From assembly GCA_000317655.1 (NCBI GenBank), contig CP003940.1, positions 992,001-1,056,000 on the forward strand: a stretch of DNA of 64,000 nt, read 5' to 3'. Each line of letters begins with the position of its first letter. Positions within the stretch are counted from its first letter, which is position 1. The stretch comes from Cyanobacterium stanieri PCC 7202 (GTDB lineage Bacteria > Cyanobacteriota > Cyanobacteriia > Cyanobacteriales > Cyanobacteriaceae). The position numbers and the translations under genes were made by a program. The notes beneath the pieces were generated by a model, which was not told where the DNA came from, made no database searches, and worked only from the letters and a program-made list of their open reading frames with translations. Shown piece by piece: positions 47,997-57,015 of this stretch.

Positions 47997-48488
47997 TTAC
48001 ACTGTGACGATTTTTAGGGTTTCCTTAACATGATCCACAAACAGAATGCCATTGAGATGGTCTATTTCATGTTGTACAATTCTAGCAATAAAACCATCAA
48101 ATTCTCTGGTTTGCTTTTGTCCATGACGATTATGGTATGTAAGGGCGATCGCACTATACCGTAATACACCAGCCCTCTTACCTCGCACACTCAAACAACC
48201 CTCTTCTCCCTCCTCCACATCTTGGCTATGGGAAACTATCAAAGGATTAATCATTTCCATCGGCTTCATCAATGGTGCATGGGGATAACGTACATTAGGA
48301 TGGGAAGCCACCACAATCACCCGAGACGAATAACCAATCTGAGGGGCAGCCAATCCCACCCCATTCCTCTCAAAAACAATCCCCAACATCAAATCTACTA
48401 ATTCTTGCACATCAGGAGAATCAATATTCTGCACAGGAGAAGCAATTTCTCGTAAAATAGGATTACCAATTTGTAAAATTTCGACCAT
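47997..48488 (-). CDS. def: Peptide deformylase
   Basis: Removes the formyl group from nascent proteins; metal-dependent. All three motifs are present: GVGLAAPQIG, EEGCLSVRG and the zinc-binding QHEIDHLNGILF. 163 residues, slightly short but complete. It is divergent from scpB with a 45-nt spacer and upstream of lptC in an operon. Confidence 0.95.
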   Translation of the reverse strand: MVEILQIGNPILREIASPVQNIDSPDVQELVDLMLGIVFERNGVGLAAPQIGYSSRVIVVASHPNVRYPHAPLMKPMEMINPLIVSHSQDVEEGEEGCLSVRGKRAGVLRYSAIALTYHNRHGQKQTREFDGFIARIVQHEIDHLNGILFVDHVKETLKIVTV

Positions 48489-48533
48489 TGTCCGTGTATG
48501 ATATTTGCTAAACTTTAGCGAATTTTTTTGTGA

Positions 48534-49022
48534 ATGGGATCTGAATATACCAATTCTAATTTAGTTACTCAAATAGAAGCCATACTCTATCTTAAAGGTA
48601 AACCCACCACCTGCGAGGAAATAGGGGAGTTAACCCAAGCCAATGAAGAAGAGATAGAATCAGCACTCATCAAATTGATGTCTGACTATGCCCACCGCCC
48701 CGAAGGTGCCTTAGAAGTGGTAGAAACCCCCGCAGGATATGCCTTACAACTACGTCATTGTTGTCAAAATCTCCTCGAAAATCTCGTCCCCGCTGACTTA
48801 AATACTGCCACCCTAAGAACATTGGCAGCCATAGCCCTTACCAATCCTATCCTCCAAAGCGATTTAATTGCCGTGCGTGGTAGCGGTGCTTATCACCATG
48901 TACAAGAATTGTTAGAATTGGGATTCATTCGTAAACGTCGACAGGAGGAAGGGCGATCGTATTGGTTAGAAATTACAGACAAGTTTCATCAATATTTTGA
49001 AATTGATCAACTACCCAGTTAA
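48534..49022 (+). CDS. scpB: Segregation and condensation protein B
   Basis: 162-residue winged-helix protein that joins SMC and ScpA in chromosome condensation. Typical sequence: LVTQIEAILYLKGKPTTCEEIGEL at the start (residues 10-33) and TLAAIALTNPILQSDLIAVRG, then VQELLELGFIRKRRQEEGRSYWLEITDKF. scpA is not adjacent. The ATG at 48534 lies in the short divergent spacer with def. Confidence 0.92.
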   Translation: MGSEYTNSNLVTQIEAILYLKGKPTTCEEIGELTQANEEEIESALIKLMSDYAHRPEGALEVVETPAGYALQLRHCCQNLLENLVPADLNTATLRTLAAIALTNPILQSDLIAVRGSGAYHHVQELLELGFIRKRRQEEGRSYWLEITDKFHQYFEIDQLPS

Positions 49023-49187
49023 ACCAAAAAATGTGTAATCGACAACAAGGATCCATCAATTCCTTTGATATAGTATAATCGGAAAAAGTTTTAACCAGTG
49101 TGGCAATAGATCAAAAAAACAAGGACATTGGTAAGCCGATAAAGAGGAACTGAGCAAAACAAGAATAACTATAGAGGAAAAAAATAA

Positions 49188-49514
49188 ATGGCATTTAACG
49201 CAAATTTTTTTGGCGGAGAATCAGAAACAACCCTAGAAAACACCTTAATAGATTACTTGCAAAAACAAAAACCAGAAACTCTTGAAAGAATTGCTCAATC
49301 AGCAACCCCAGAAATAAAAGAAATCATCACCCACAATGTTCAAGGATTATTAGGAATGTTGCCCACAGAAGGGTTTAATGTCCAAATCGTCGCTGATAAG
49401 CAACACATGGCTAACCTATTGGCTTCTGCCATGATGACAGGTTATTTTCTTTGTCAGATGGAAAAAAGAAAAGCCCTAGAGGAAAATCTTTCTGACACCG
49501 ACTCGGTAGAATAG
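49188..49514 (+). CDS. DUF760 family protein
   Basis: 108-residue protein of the DUF760 family, found in cyanobacteria and plastids. Typical segments are TLIDYLQKQKPETLERIAQSA, IKEIITHNVQGLLGMLP and LASAMMTGYFLCQMEKR. A GAGGAAAA ribosome site precedes the ATG. A hairpin terminator follows at 49525. The molecular role is not settled in cyanobacteria; I give only the family. Confidence 0.85.
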   Translation: MAFNANFFGGESETTLENTLIDYLQKQKPETLERIAQSATPEIKEIITHNVQGLLGMLPTEGFNVQIVADKQHMANLLASAMMTGYFLCQMEKRKALEENLSDTDSVE

Positions 49515-49524
49515 TTACTTTTTA

Positions 49525-49541
49525 GGTGGGCATTGCCCACC
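49525..49541 (+). terminator. Hairpin after the DUF760 gene
   Basis: Stem GGTGGGC / GCCCACC with loop ATT, 10 nt beyond the stop codon. No T-run directly after it. Confidence 0.5.
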
Positions 49542-49567
49542 CGACTATATAAATTTTTAATTATCCT

Positions 49568-49663
49568 TTAGCCTCCCTTCGCAAAGGCCGCCATCACAAT
49601 TAAAGATAAAGATAATCCGGGAAGTAATAATATTACTAACATGAGAAATTGATCACTGGTCAT
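49568..49663 (-). CDS. Putative 31-residue single-span membrane peptide
   Basis: Short frame on the minus strand: MTSDQFLMLVILLLPGLSLS, then LIVMAAFAKGG and TAA. It has one strong hydrophobic span (about 6-27), a polar start and a Lys-Gly-Gly end, like the very small subunits of photosystems and NDH-1. It does not match PsbM, PsbX, PsaM, PetM, PetN or PsbT as I know them. No strong ribosome site is visible. The rest of the spacer 49515-49852 shows nothing else. Could be a chance frame; the composition argues moderately for a real gene. Confidence 0.55.
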   Translation of the reverse strand: MTSDQFLMLVILLLPGLSLSLIVMAAFAKGG

Positions 49664-49852
49664 AATATTTATGGCTAAAACTATTTACAATTAATTCTAA
49701 AGGATTATCAAAGGAATCAACCTTAATATTAAGTTTGACTAAAATTTCATGGTTTGTCCTATCCCAAGAGGAGTTGAGATAACTTTTTTTGATAATACCC
49801 TGTCAGTGAAACTTAATATCTGAGATAGTTTAGTCAATAAAAAAAAATAATA

Positions 49853-50617
49853 GTGCGGCTTATGCTAGATGGAAAAGACTTATTTCTTGGTCTATTTTTA
49901 TGGTTGGGAAGTTCAACATTTCTGGTCACTTTTTTGAATAGTCAAAAGTCATCAGAAAAAAACTCTGTGTCTCTACCTCGAAGATTAAAGTTATTAAAAC
50001 TTTCTCGACAACAAGAGTTAGTCATCAACAACCTGAAAAAGGAATTGTCCCAGAAAATCGAAGAATTACAAGAGGCTAAAACAGAAATTACTTCTTTTCA
50101 ATCAGAGTTAAATAATTCCTCTGATGAATTGGAGGCTACTCAGGATAGATACGAGACTCTCAATAAAGATTTTAGTCTTAAAGTGTCTGATCTAAATAAC
50201 AAGATTTTGGCATTGGAAAAACAAAATTCTCAGTTAGAAAAAACCTGCCAAAATTTACCGCAGGAGATAAAACAAGAATTACAGGCTGAATATTTTGATC
50301 AGTTGCAGTCTTTGTTAACGAATTATCCCACCGCCAAAATCATGGTAAAGTTTAAGCCTGATTTACCTGCCAAAAGTGTTATTTGTTTACTAAAACCCCT
50401 TGAGGAATTGTTATCAGAGTGGAACATAACTCCCGTTGGGCAACCATGGCGACAGGTAAAGTTTGACCCTAATTTACATCAACCTGATGCTGATGATATT
50501 AGGGAGGGGGATTTAGTTTATATTCGTTTTGTCGGTTATGCCCAACAGGATAAGGTTTTGGTGAAAGCCAAGGTAAGTCGTTTTTTACCGGGCCAAGAGG
50601 AAAGCAAAACCAGTTGA
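49853..50617 (+). CDS. Membrane-anchored coiled-coil protein with GrpE-like C-terminus
   Basis: 254 residues. One N-terminal membrane segment (LFLGLFLWLGSSTFLVTFL, about 10-28), a long coiled coil (about 50-135, rich in Leu, Glu and Lys), then a C-terminal domain whose end, PVGQPWRQVKFDPNLHQ followed by GDLVYIRFVGYAQQDKVLVKAKVS, resembles the beta domain of GrpE (xFDPNLHEA and GYxxxxRVLRPAxV). GrpE exchanges nucleotide on DnaK; a membrane-tethered relative could recruit Hsp70 to membranes. The start is the GTG at 49853 or the ATG at 49862. The GrpE link is by eye only. Confidence 0.7.
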   Translation: MRLMLDGKDLFLGLFLWLGSSTFLVTFLNSQKSSEKNSVSLPRRLKLLKLSRQQELVINNLKKELSQKIEELQEAKTEITSFQSELNNSSDELEATQDRYETLNKDFSLKVSDLNNKILALEKQNSQLEKTCQNLPQEIKQELQAEYFDQLQSLLTNYPTAKIMVKFKPDLPAKSVICLLKPLEELLSEWNITPVGQPWRQVKFDPNLHQPDADDIREGDLVYIRFVGYAQQDKVLVKAKVSRFLPGQEESKTS

Positions 50618-50688
50618 TGATAGATAGGTGAGTTTGTGATTAAAAATGAATGTTTGAAGTTGATGATTAACTATAACTTTATAGTTAA

Positions 50689-51060
50689 TTATTCTTCTTC
50701 TACTTGTTTGAGGTGGATGTTTTTCCTACCTAAAACTACTTCAAATTCATCTCCCGGTTTTAAACCCATTTTATCGGTGTAGGCTTTACCGATGGATAAA
50801 TTACCGTTAGATTGGACGTTAATTCGATAGTTGGCACTTCTGCCTCTTTTTTTGGTTTCGGTAGTGGCATCGTTATCTAAACTAATGCCTTCGGCTTCAA
50901 TTAGGGCATTAAGAAATTTAACCATACTGACCCTTTTTTGTTTGCCAGATAAGGTGTAATAACCACATTCAATGGCTTTTTCTTCACGGGATACGTCACC
51001 CAACTTTTTTACTTTTTTTAGTAACTCTTTTCCTGTTAATGGTTGTGGTTTCTTTGACAT
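50689..51060 (-). CDS. cyAbrB family transcriptional regulator
   Basis: 123-residue cyanobacterial AbrB-like DNA-binding protein. N-terminal helical part LTGKELLKKVKKLGDVSREE and KAIECGYYTLSGKQKRVSMVKF; the AbrB-type swapped-hairpin domain is at the C-terminus (NVQSNGNLSIGKAYTDKMGL, then KPGDEFEVVLGRKNIHLKQ), as is normal for the cyAbrB group. Members influence nitrogen/carbon genes and hydrogenase expression in cyanobacteria. Paralogue 1 or 2 cannot be decided by eye. It is divergent from the Rrf2 gene with a 174-nt A/T-rich spacer. Confidence 0.9.
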   Translation of the reverse strand: MSKKPQPLTGKELLKKVKKLGDVSREEKAIECGYYTLSGKQKRVSMVKFLNALIEAEGISLDNDATTETKKRGRSANYRINVQSNGNLSIGKAYTDKMGLKPGDEFEVVLGRKNIHLKQVEEE

Positions 51061-51234
51061 TTACTTTTATTTTACTATTTTTTGACTAGCTATTTTTTTT
51101 TGATTTACAAAAGACTAATATCGCTTTTTGTTTCTGATCTATAATATACTAAAATAGCATTTTTTAATTTTATTTCTAAACTTAATGTTTTTTTATGTCT
51201 TAAAAGTGTTTTTTGAATAATTTTCTTTCTATCT

Positions 51235-51678
51235 ATGAAGTTAACTACTAAAGGTCACTATGCGGTAAAGGCTTTATTAGATCTTAGTTTACAACCTAAT
51301 TTTAAACCTACTTCTGTAAATGCGATCGCCCTTCGTCAAGATTTACCAGCACCCTATTTGGAGAAAATATTAATAAAAATTCGCCAGGCAGGATTGATAA
51401 ATTCGGTACGGGGATCACAGGGAGGGTATCAATTAGCCTATCAAACCCATGAAATATCCCTAGGGCAAATTTTGGAAGCTGTGGGGGAAAATTTGGAATC
51501 AATACCTTTAGAGATAAACCAGCAAACTACCTCTGCTGATTGGGTTACAGTGGCGTTATGGCGTAAATTGAATCAAAAAATAAAACAAGCAATTTATAGT
51601 ATAACTTTGGCAGATTTATATTATGATGCCCGTAGTCGTCAGGCTTCTCAAGGGGAAGAAAATAACTTCATTGTTTAG
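51235..51678 (+). CDS. Rrf2-family transcriptional regulator without cluster cysteines
   Basis: 147-residue Rrf2 winged-helix regulator: MKLTTKGHYAVKALLDLSLQ, PYLEKILIKIRQAGLINSVRGSQGGYQL (helix and wing, about 40-68). Members such as IscR and NsrR hold a [2Fe-2S] cluster on three cysteines; this protein has no cysteine at all, so it must act without a cluster, for example like CymR. dprA starts 9 nt after its stop, indicating one transcript. Confidence 0.88.
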   Translation: MKLTTKGHYAVKALLDLSLQPNFKPTSVNAIALRQDLPAPYLEKILIKIRQAGLINSVRGSQGGYQLAYQTHEISLGQILEAVGENLESIPLEINQQTTSADWVTVALWRKLNQKIKQAIYSITLADLYYDARSRQASQGEENNFIV

Positions 51679-51687
51679 CACTAAAAA

Positions 51688-52860
51688 ATGATTAATAATC
51701 AAGAAAAAAAATATTGGTTGGCATGGGCAAATATAAAAGGATTAGGATCAACATCTATTAAAAAAATCTATCAAACTTTTCATAGTTTAGAAACAGCTTG
51801 GCAAGTTTCCTCACAACAATTATTAAGGGTGGATGGTATCGGTAAAAAACTTAGTGAAACTATCCATCAACAAAGAAAAAATATCGATCCTGATTATCTT
51901 TTTGCACAGCATATTCAAAAAAATCCTTTGTTTTGGACTCCTGCCGATGGGTTATACCCCCAGTTATTATTGGAAATTCCTAGTTCTCCTGCTATTCTTT
52001 ATTACCAAGGAAAAGTAGTAGCAAAAGAAAACAATGGTACTACTCCTTTAATTGGCATTGTAGGTACTCGTAAACCCACCGAACATGGTCGGCGCTGGAC
52101 TTATAATATTAGTAAGGCTTTAGCCCAAAGGGGTTTTGTGGTGGTTTCAGGGTTAGCTGAGGGTATTGATACTGTTGCCCATCGGGGTTGTTTGGATGGA
52201 GGGGGGAGAACTATTGCCGTATTAGGTAATGGATTGGATAGGGTTTATCCCCCGAGTAATCGTGCTTTGATGGCGGAAATTGCCGAAAAAGGCTTAATTT
52301 TAACTGAATATGCCTATGGTAGTCGTCCAGAAAGGGGAAACTTTCCTGCCCGTAATCGCATCGTAGCGGGATTGTGTCGGGCGATATTAGTCATGGAAGC
52401 CCCTGAAAAATCAGGTGCTTTGATTACGGCACATTATGCCACAGAGTTTAATCGGGATGTTTATACCCTCCCCAATACTCCCGATAATTTTCAGGCAAGG
52501 GGTTGTTTAAGATTGATTCATCGAGGCGCGGAGGTAATTGTCACAACGGAGGAGTTGCTTTCTAGTTTGGGGGATATACCTGATTTAGATCAACCACAGC
52601 AGTTATCTTTGTTTGAATCTGATTCGGAAAATAATCTATCTCCTGATGTTTCCACCGAGATGATTTCCCCTCAACAATCTCCTAATTTAACTCCTCCTTT
52701 AAGTATAGTCTATGGGGCGATCGCCCTTGAACCAACATCATTGGATACCATTGTGACAAAAACACAACTACCCACCGCCCAAGTATCAGGAATATTACTC
52801 CAACTAGAACTAGATGGACTCATTACCCAACTACCCGGCATGAAGTACAAAAAACATTGA
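51688..52860 (+). CDS. dprA: DNA-processing protein DprA
   Basis: Protects incoming single-stranded DNA and loads RecA in natural transformation. 390 residues: N-terminal HhH-type region (WLAWANIKGLGSTSIKKIYQ), then the Rossmann-like core with IGIVGTRKPTEHGR, VSGLAEGIDTVAHRG and GNGLDRVYPPSNRAL, PARNRIVAGL, and a C-terminal winged helix (ALEPTSLDTIVTKTQLPTAQ). Co-transcribed with the Rrf2 gene. Complete, suggesting competence could be possible. Confidence 0.95.
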   Translation: MINNQEKKYWLAWANIKGLGSTSIKKIYQTFHSLETAWQVSSQQLLRVDGIGKKLSETIHQQRKNIDPDYLFAQHIQKNPLFWTPADGLYPQLLLEIPSSPAILYYQGKVVAKENNGTTPLIGIVGTRKPTEHGRRWTYNISKALAQRGFVVVSGLAEGIDTVAHRGCLDGGGRTIAVLGNGLDRVYPPSNRALMAEIAEKGLILTEYAYGSRPERGNFPARNRIVAGLCRAILVMEAPEKSGALITAHYATEFNRDVYTLPNTPDNFQARGCLRLIHRGAEVIVTTEELLSSLGDIPDLDQPQQLSLFESDSENNLSPDVSTEMISPQQSPNLTPPLSIVYGAIALEPTSLDTIVTKTQLPTAQVSGILLQLELDGLITQLPGMKYKKH

Positions 52861-52895
52861 GGTTGCAGGTTAAATTCCTTTTTGCCTAACATCAG

Positions 52896-53693
52896 TTAAT
52901 AACTCAAACTAGAACGGAGATTAAGATTAAAATCTCTTCTGGTGTCAAAAGAAATCACCTCAGCAGAGGAAGGTTGTTGACGGAGGAATAAACCAGCCAA
53001 AGCACCTAAACCAGCCCCACCCAAAATTTTCTCGGTGGAGATAACTCTGTTACCAGTAACCCCAGAAATTAGAGTCGCTGCTGCCGCACCAGCCAAAGCA
53101 CCTTGCCAGATAGAGTCACTATTACCACCCCTTTCAATTACTTCTGTGCGAGTGACCACATTGGACTCAACATTAATGGGCATTTCGGTTCCATTGGGAT
53201 AAACAATAGTTCTACCCACAAATAAAGAGCCTCGACGATTTCCCGCAGGACGGATTTCACCTCGGATACGACTATTAACAGGAATTACAATATTACCTCT
53301 GTTATCCCTGATGTCTCTGTCCACAGTAAGGGTGAGGGGTAAAGTTTCATCCCTTGTCACATAAATTCTTTGAGCGTTTCTATCCTCGGCATAATAGGTA
53401 GGAATATTGGTTCCTGCGGGTAATGTTAATGTACCATTTTGAGAAATATTATTATTGCCAGGGAAATTGTTATTATTACCCGGATTATTTACAGGGCCAA
53501 CACCTTGGCCGGGGAAAGAAGAACCACGAAAATGTCTGGAGTTACGGCTTTGGGCAGCAACAGAACTAATCCCTGTACTAGAAATCATACCAAAACATAA
53601 GGCTAAGGCAATGATGGATTTGGGACGAGCAATGCTGATGAGGGTTTTGTTACCTGCCGATTGGTTTGGGGTTGTGGAGGAAGGATTAAACAT
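52896..53693 (-). CDS. Exported protein with TrbI/VirB10-like C-terminal domain
   Basis: About 265 residues from the ATG at 53693 (MFNPSSTTPN); the frame is open up to 53720. A long signal segment (SIIALALCFGMISSTGISSVAAQS) is followed by a Gly/Asn/Pro-rich linker (about residues 65-90 with PGNNNNFPGNNN), then a beta-rich part with LTLPAGTNIPTYYAED, IVIPVNSRIRGEIRPAG and IWQGALAGAAAATLISG, reminiscent of the VirB10/TrbI fold. No conjugation genes are near, so this is probably an envelope protein of unknown function. Confidence 0.65.
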   Translation of the reverse strand: MFNPSSTTPNQSAGNKTLISIARPKSIIALALCFGMISSTGISSVAAQSRNSRHFRGSSFPGQGVGPVNNPGNNNNFPGNNNISQNGTLTLPAGTNIPTYYAEDRNAQRIYVTRDETLPLTLTVDRDIRDNRGNIVIPVNSRIRGEIRPAGNRRGSLFVGRTIVYPNGTEMPINVESNVVTRTEVIERGGNSDSIWQGALAGAAAATLISGVTGNRVISTEKILGGAGLGALAGLFLRQQPSSAEVISFDTRRDFNLNLRSSLSY

Positions 53694-53769
53694 AATTATA
53701 AAATTTTTTGTTATCATCAACTATCTTTTTAGACAGTCAAAGAGATCAAAAAGTTCCAAAAAAATATAT

Positions 53770-55392
53770 TTATTTATTTTTTGCCTCACTTAATTTCAGT
53801 CTAATTTGACTATGATATTCTCTGGTGATGGGATAAAAGTAGGCAAGAATTACGCCCATAATCAGTACGACAGCAGGTAAGACGGACACCACCAGACGGA
53901 TAGCGAGAAGGGCAGAGGAGGGTTGAGTGGGGACTGCTTCTCCCGGTACGTTGCGAATAAAGCCTGATGCGTCTAGGGCGATACCAACTAAAAACAGTCC
54001 GAGGGCCAGTCCTAGTTTTTGTAGTAGTACCATAAATCCGTAAAAGATGCCTTCTCTTCTTTTGCCTGTGTTTAGCTCGTCAAGGTCGATAACATCGGGT
54101 ATCATAGACCAAGGGATAAGGTAGGCAACGGATACTCCAAAACCTGCAAGAATGGCAAGGAAATATAAAAGGGTGGTTTGTCCGGGTTGGATCAGAAATA
54201 AACCGATTTGGGCGATAATCCAAATACTGGAACCAAGAAAGTAAACTATTTTTTTGTCTAGTTTTCTGCTGATTTGTTGCCATACAAATAACATCACTAA
54301 TGCAGTACCCTGAACTGCGATCGCCACTTGAGGAAAACTTGCTTCGGGTAATCCCATCCAATTAACCACAAAAAAGAGCAAAATGGAGGCGGTGAGTTGT
54401 ACTGCTAACCATGAGCAAAGGTAGATACCGATAACGAATAGAAATGGTTTATTGCTAAATACTATTTTTAGTTGTCTAAAAAAGGGAATTTGCTCTTCGG
54501 TTTTTAGGTTGATTTGTTCTGTGGTGAGTAAATGATTTTCTGTTTTACCTTTGATAAATGTCCATGCCATGGCACTTAATAAAATGGTAAATAAAAGTAG
54601 TATTATGCCAATAAAATCACTTTGTGCATTAGCATCATTAACGAAATTAATAACAGCAAATATTGTTAATATACTAGCTATTAAAATTAATATAAAACCC
54701 AATTGTTTACGTTTTTGTCTGTTTAACAGTGGTTTTTTGCCTCTTTCTTGTAGTTGCAAAGGACACCATAATAAAGCAACTAGGGCTATTAAACTCGATA
54801 AAAATCCTAAAATTAAATATTTTTCTTGGTCTTGACCATCATAAATATCAAATATTATGCCTGCTAAGATTAAGGAAAAAATACTGGCGCCAATGGAAAA
54901 ACTAAAGCGAAAACTATTTAAGCTCGTGCGTTCGTTATAGTCTTTGGTTAGTTCTGGGGTAAGGGCTTGATAGGGTAGATTGACGGAAGTATAAAAAATG
55001 TGAAAGGCGATCGCCACTACCATGTAATAAATAAATAAAAAGATGTTATTAGTGGTGGGATTATCGCTAAATTGGGGTACTACCCACATGAGGAAGAAAC
55101 AGACAACAAAAGGAATTGCCCCTAATATCATCCAAGGAATTCTACGTCCCCATGGGGTGGAGGTGCGATCGCTCGACACCCCGATGATAGGATCGTTAAT
55201 AGCATCACTGATTTTACCAATCATTAAAATACTACCTGCTAAACTAGGGCTTAATCCTGCCACATTGGTAAAAAAAGGCAAAAGGAAGAAGATTAATAAA
55301 TTGGCTGATAATGCAGTACCAACATCCCCCGCACCAAATGCTAGTTTGGTGGTAAATTCTAATTTTTCTACTCGGTTAGTTGTTGACGACAT
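53770..55392 (-). CDS. MFS transporter, GPH (sugar:cation symporter) type
   Basis: 540-residue twelve-span transporter. Features of the glycoside-pentoside-hexuronide group: LAFGAGDVGTALSANLL at the start, KISDAINDPIIGVSSDRT and TPWGRRIPWM in loop 2-3, and IDLDELNTGKRREGIFYGF in loop 10-11. Likely imports a sugar or related solute with Na+ or H+; substrate unknown. Some members in other organisms carry lysophospholipids, so the substrate cannot be assumed. Divergent from fetA. Confidence 0.88.
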   Translation of the reverse strand: MSSTTNRVEKLEFTTKLAFGAGDVGTALSANLLIFFLLPFFTNVAGLSPSLAGSILMIGKISDAINDPIIGVSSDRTSTPWGRRIPWMILGAIPFVVCFFLMWVVPQFSDNPTTNNIFLFIYYMVVAIAFHIFYTSVNLPYQALTPELTKDYNERTSLNSFRFSFSIGASIFSLILAGIIFDIYDGQDQEKYLILGFLSSLIALVALLWCPLQLQERGKKPLLNRQKRKQLGFILILIASILTIFAVINFVNDANAQSDFIGIILLLFTILLSAMAWTFIKGKTENHLLTTEQINLKTEEQIPFFRQLKIVFSNKPFLFVIGIYLCSWLAVQLTASILLFFVVNWMGLPEASFPQVAIAVQGTALVMLFVWQQISRKLDKKIVYFLGSSIWIIAQIGLFLIQPGQTTLLYFLAILAGFGVSVAYLIPWSMIPDVIDLDELNTGKRREGIFYGFMVLLQKLGLALGLFLVGIALDASGFIRNVPGEAVPTQPSSALLAIRLVVSVLPAVVLIMGVILAYFYPITREYHSQIRLKLSEAKNK

Positions 55393-55541
55393 AGTATTTT
55401 ATTGTTGATCAATATAATCTTTATATTCGTGTGGACACAAAAAGTAAAGGGGTTTAAATTATAATTTATTATTTAAAATTTAGTTTTATCGGTGAAAATA
55501 GATCAATAATTGATTGATTTAATCGATAAATACACACCCTT

Positions 55542-56201
55542 ATGAGCATTTTAAAAATTGTCAATCTAGGGCAAAAGGTAAATTCTCGTTGGTTATGGCG
55601 CAATGTTTGCTTTAGCTTACATTCTGGGGAAAGTTTGGGGCTAGTGGGAGCCACCGGCACTGGTAAAAGTATACTACTAAGGGCGATCGCCCATTTAGAT
55701 TTACCATTAGAAGGAGAGATAATTTATCAACACAAAAATATCCAATGGTGGGACATACCTTTATATCGTTCTCAGGTAATATACTTGCATCAACGTTCAG
55801 TGATGTTTGAGGGTACCGTAGAAGACAATTTGAAATATATTTATCGTTTAAATATTCATAAACAACGCCATTATGATGCTTCAAAAATTACTCAGTGGTT
55901 AGATTTGTTTGAGCGCCCTTTATCGTTTTTAGGACAATCCGCTAGTAATTTATCGGGGGGAGAAAGCCAGATAGTGGCTTTGATTCGTGCCTTACAACTA
56001 GAGCCAATGATACTATTATTGGATGAATGTACCGCCTCTTTAGACTCTAAAAGTACCGAACAAGTAGAACGGGCGATCGCCCTCTGGCAACAAGAAAATC
56101 CGCAACGGGCTTGTATTTGGACAAGTCATGACCATCATCAAATTGATCGTGTCACAGAAAAACAGTTAATAATTGATCATCAAACCCCATCAGATTTTTA
56201 A
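55542..56201 (+). CDS. fetA: ABC transporter ATPase FetA (YbbL)
   Basis: 219-residue ABC ATPase: Walker A GATGTGKS, Q-loop region YLHQRSVMFEGTVEDNL, signature LSGGESQ, Walker B ILLLDECTASLD and a switch histidine in TSHDHHQID. Paired with the UPF0014-type permease gene 6 nt downstream, which identifies it as FetA of the FetAB iron exporter. FetAB raises resistance to oxidative stress by removing iron in other bacteria. Confidence 0.88.
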   Translation: MSILKIVNLGQKVNSRWLWRNVCFSLHSGESLGLVGATGTGKSILLRAIAHLDLPLEGEIIYQHKNIQWWDIPLYRSQVIYLHQRSVMFEGTVEDNLKYIYRLNIHKQRHYDASKITQWLDLFERPLSFLGQSASNLSGGESQIVALIRALQLEPMILLLDECTASLDSKSTEQVERAIALWQQENPQRACIWTSHDHHQIDRVTEKQLIIDHQTPSDF

Positions 56202-56207
56202 ATAAAA

Positions 56208-57005
56208 ATGGACTACATATTCCTTAACTATTTTCAGTTAGTAGGGGCGGTATTATTAATCCTGATCAACGTAATTTTATCCCTTTGGTTACGACTAGGG
56301 TTGGAAAAATCTCTCCTCATCGCCTCCCTGAGAATGGTAATACAATTACTACTCATCGGCTACGTACTCGAATGGTTATTTAATCTCTCTGATCCTTGGT
56401 TAGTAATGGCGATCGCCCTTATAATGGCCGCCATAGCAGGGGTATCCGCCGTCAATCGCACCTCGAGAAGATTTCCCAGTATATATTGGCGCAGTCTCAT
56501 CTCCGTATTAATATCCTCATTCCTCATTACCAACTTATCTGTAGCAGGAATTATCAGAGTAGATCCTTGGTATGATCCTCAATATCTAATTCCTTTACTC
56601 GGTATGATCTTGGGAAATACCCTCACAGGAATATCCCTCGGTTTAGACAAATTTATGGATAACCTTCTCAAAAATCGTCATCAAGTGGAAACTCTGTTAT
56701 CCCTAGGTGCCAGTCGTTGGGAAGCCACCCACAAAGAAATCACCTCCGCCATCACCACAGGTATGATTCCCACCATCAACTCCATGATGGTCATGGGTTT
56801 AGTTAGCTTACCCGGAATGATGACAGGTCAAATCTTGGCAGGTGCAACCCCTTTAAATGCAGTGCGTTATCAAGTTGTGATTACCTTTGCGATCGCCTCT
56901 GCCAGTGCTTTAGGTACACTGATGATTGTACTGTTAGCTTGGATTGCCCTTACTACCCCCAACCATCAATTAAAAATTGCCCTTCTTCATCATCCCCAAA
57001 AATAA
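56208..57005 (+). CDS. fetB: ABC transporter permease FetB (UPF0014)
   Basis: 265 residues with about seven membrane spans. Typical UPF0014 sequence: ASLRMVIQLLLIGYVLEWLF, LIPLLGMILGNTLTGISLGLD, LLSLGASRWEATHKEI and MMVMGLVSLPGMMTGQILAG (coupling region). Operon with fetA. No iron box is evident upstream of the pair. Confidence 0.92.
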   Translation: MDYIFLNYFQLVGAVLLILINVILSLWLRLGLEKSLLIASLRMVIQLLLIGYVLEWLFNLSDPWLVMAIALIMAAIAGVSAVNRTSRRFPSIYWRSLISVLISSFLITNLSVAGIIRVDPWYDPQYLIPLLGMILGNTLTGISLGLDKFMDNLLKNRHQVETLLSLGASRWEATHKEITSAITTGMIPTINSMMVMGLVSLPGMMTGQILAGATPLNAVRYQVVITFAIASASALGTLMIVLLAWIALTTPNHQLKIALLHHPQK

Positions 57006-57015
57006 ATTAACTCAC

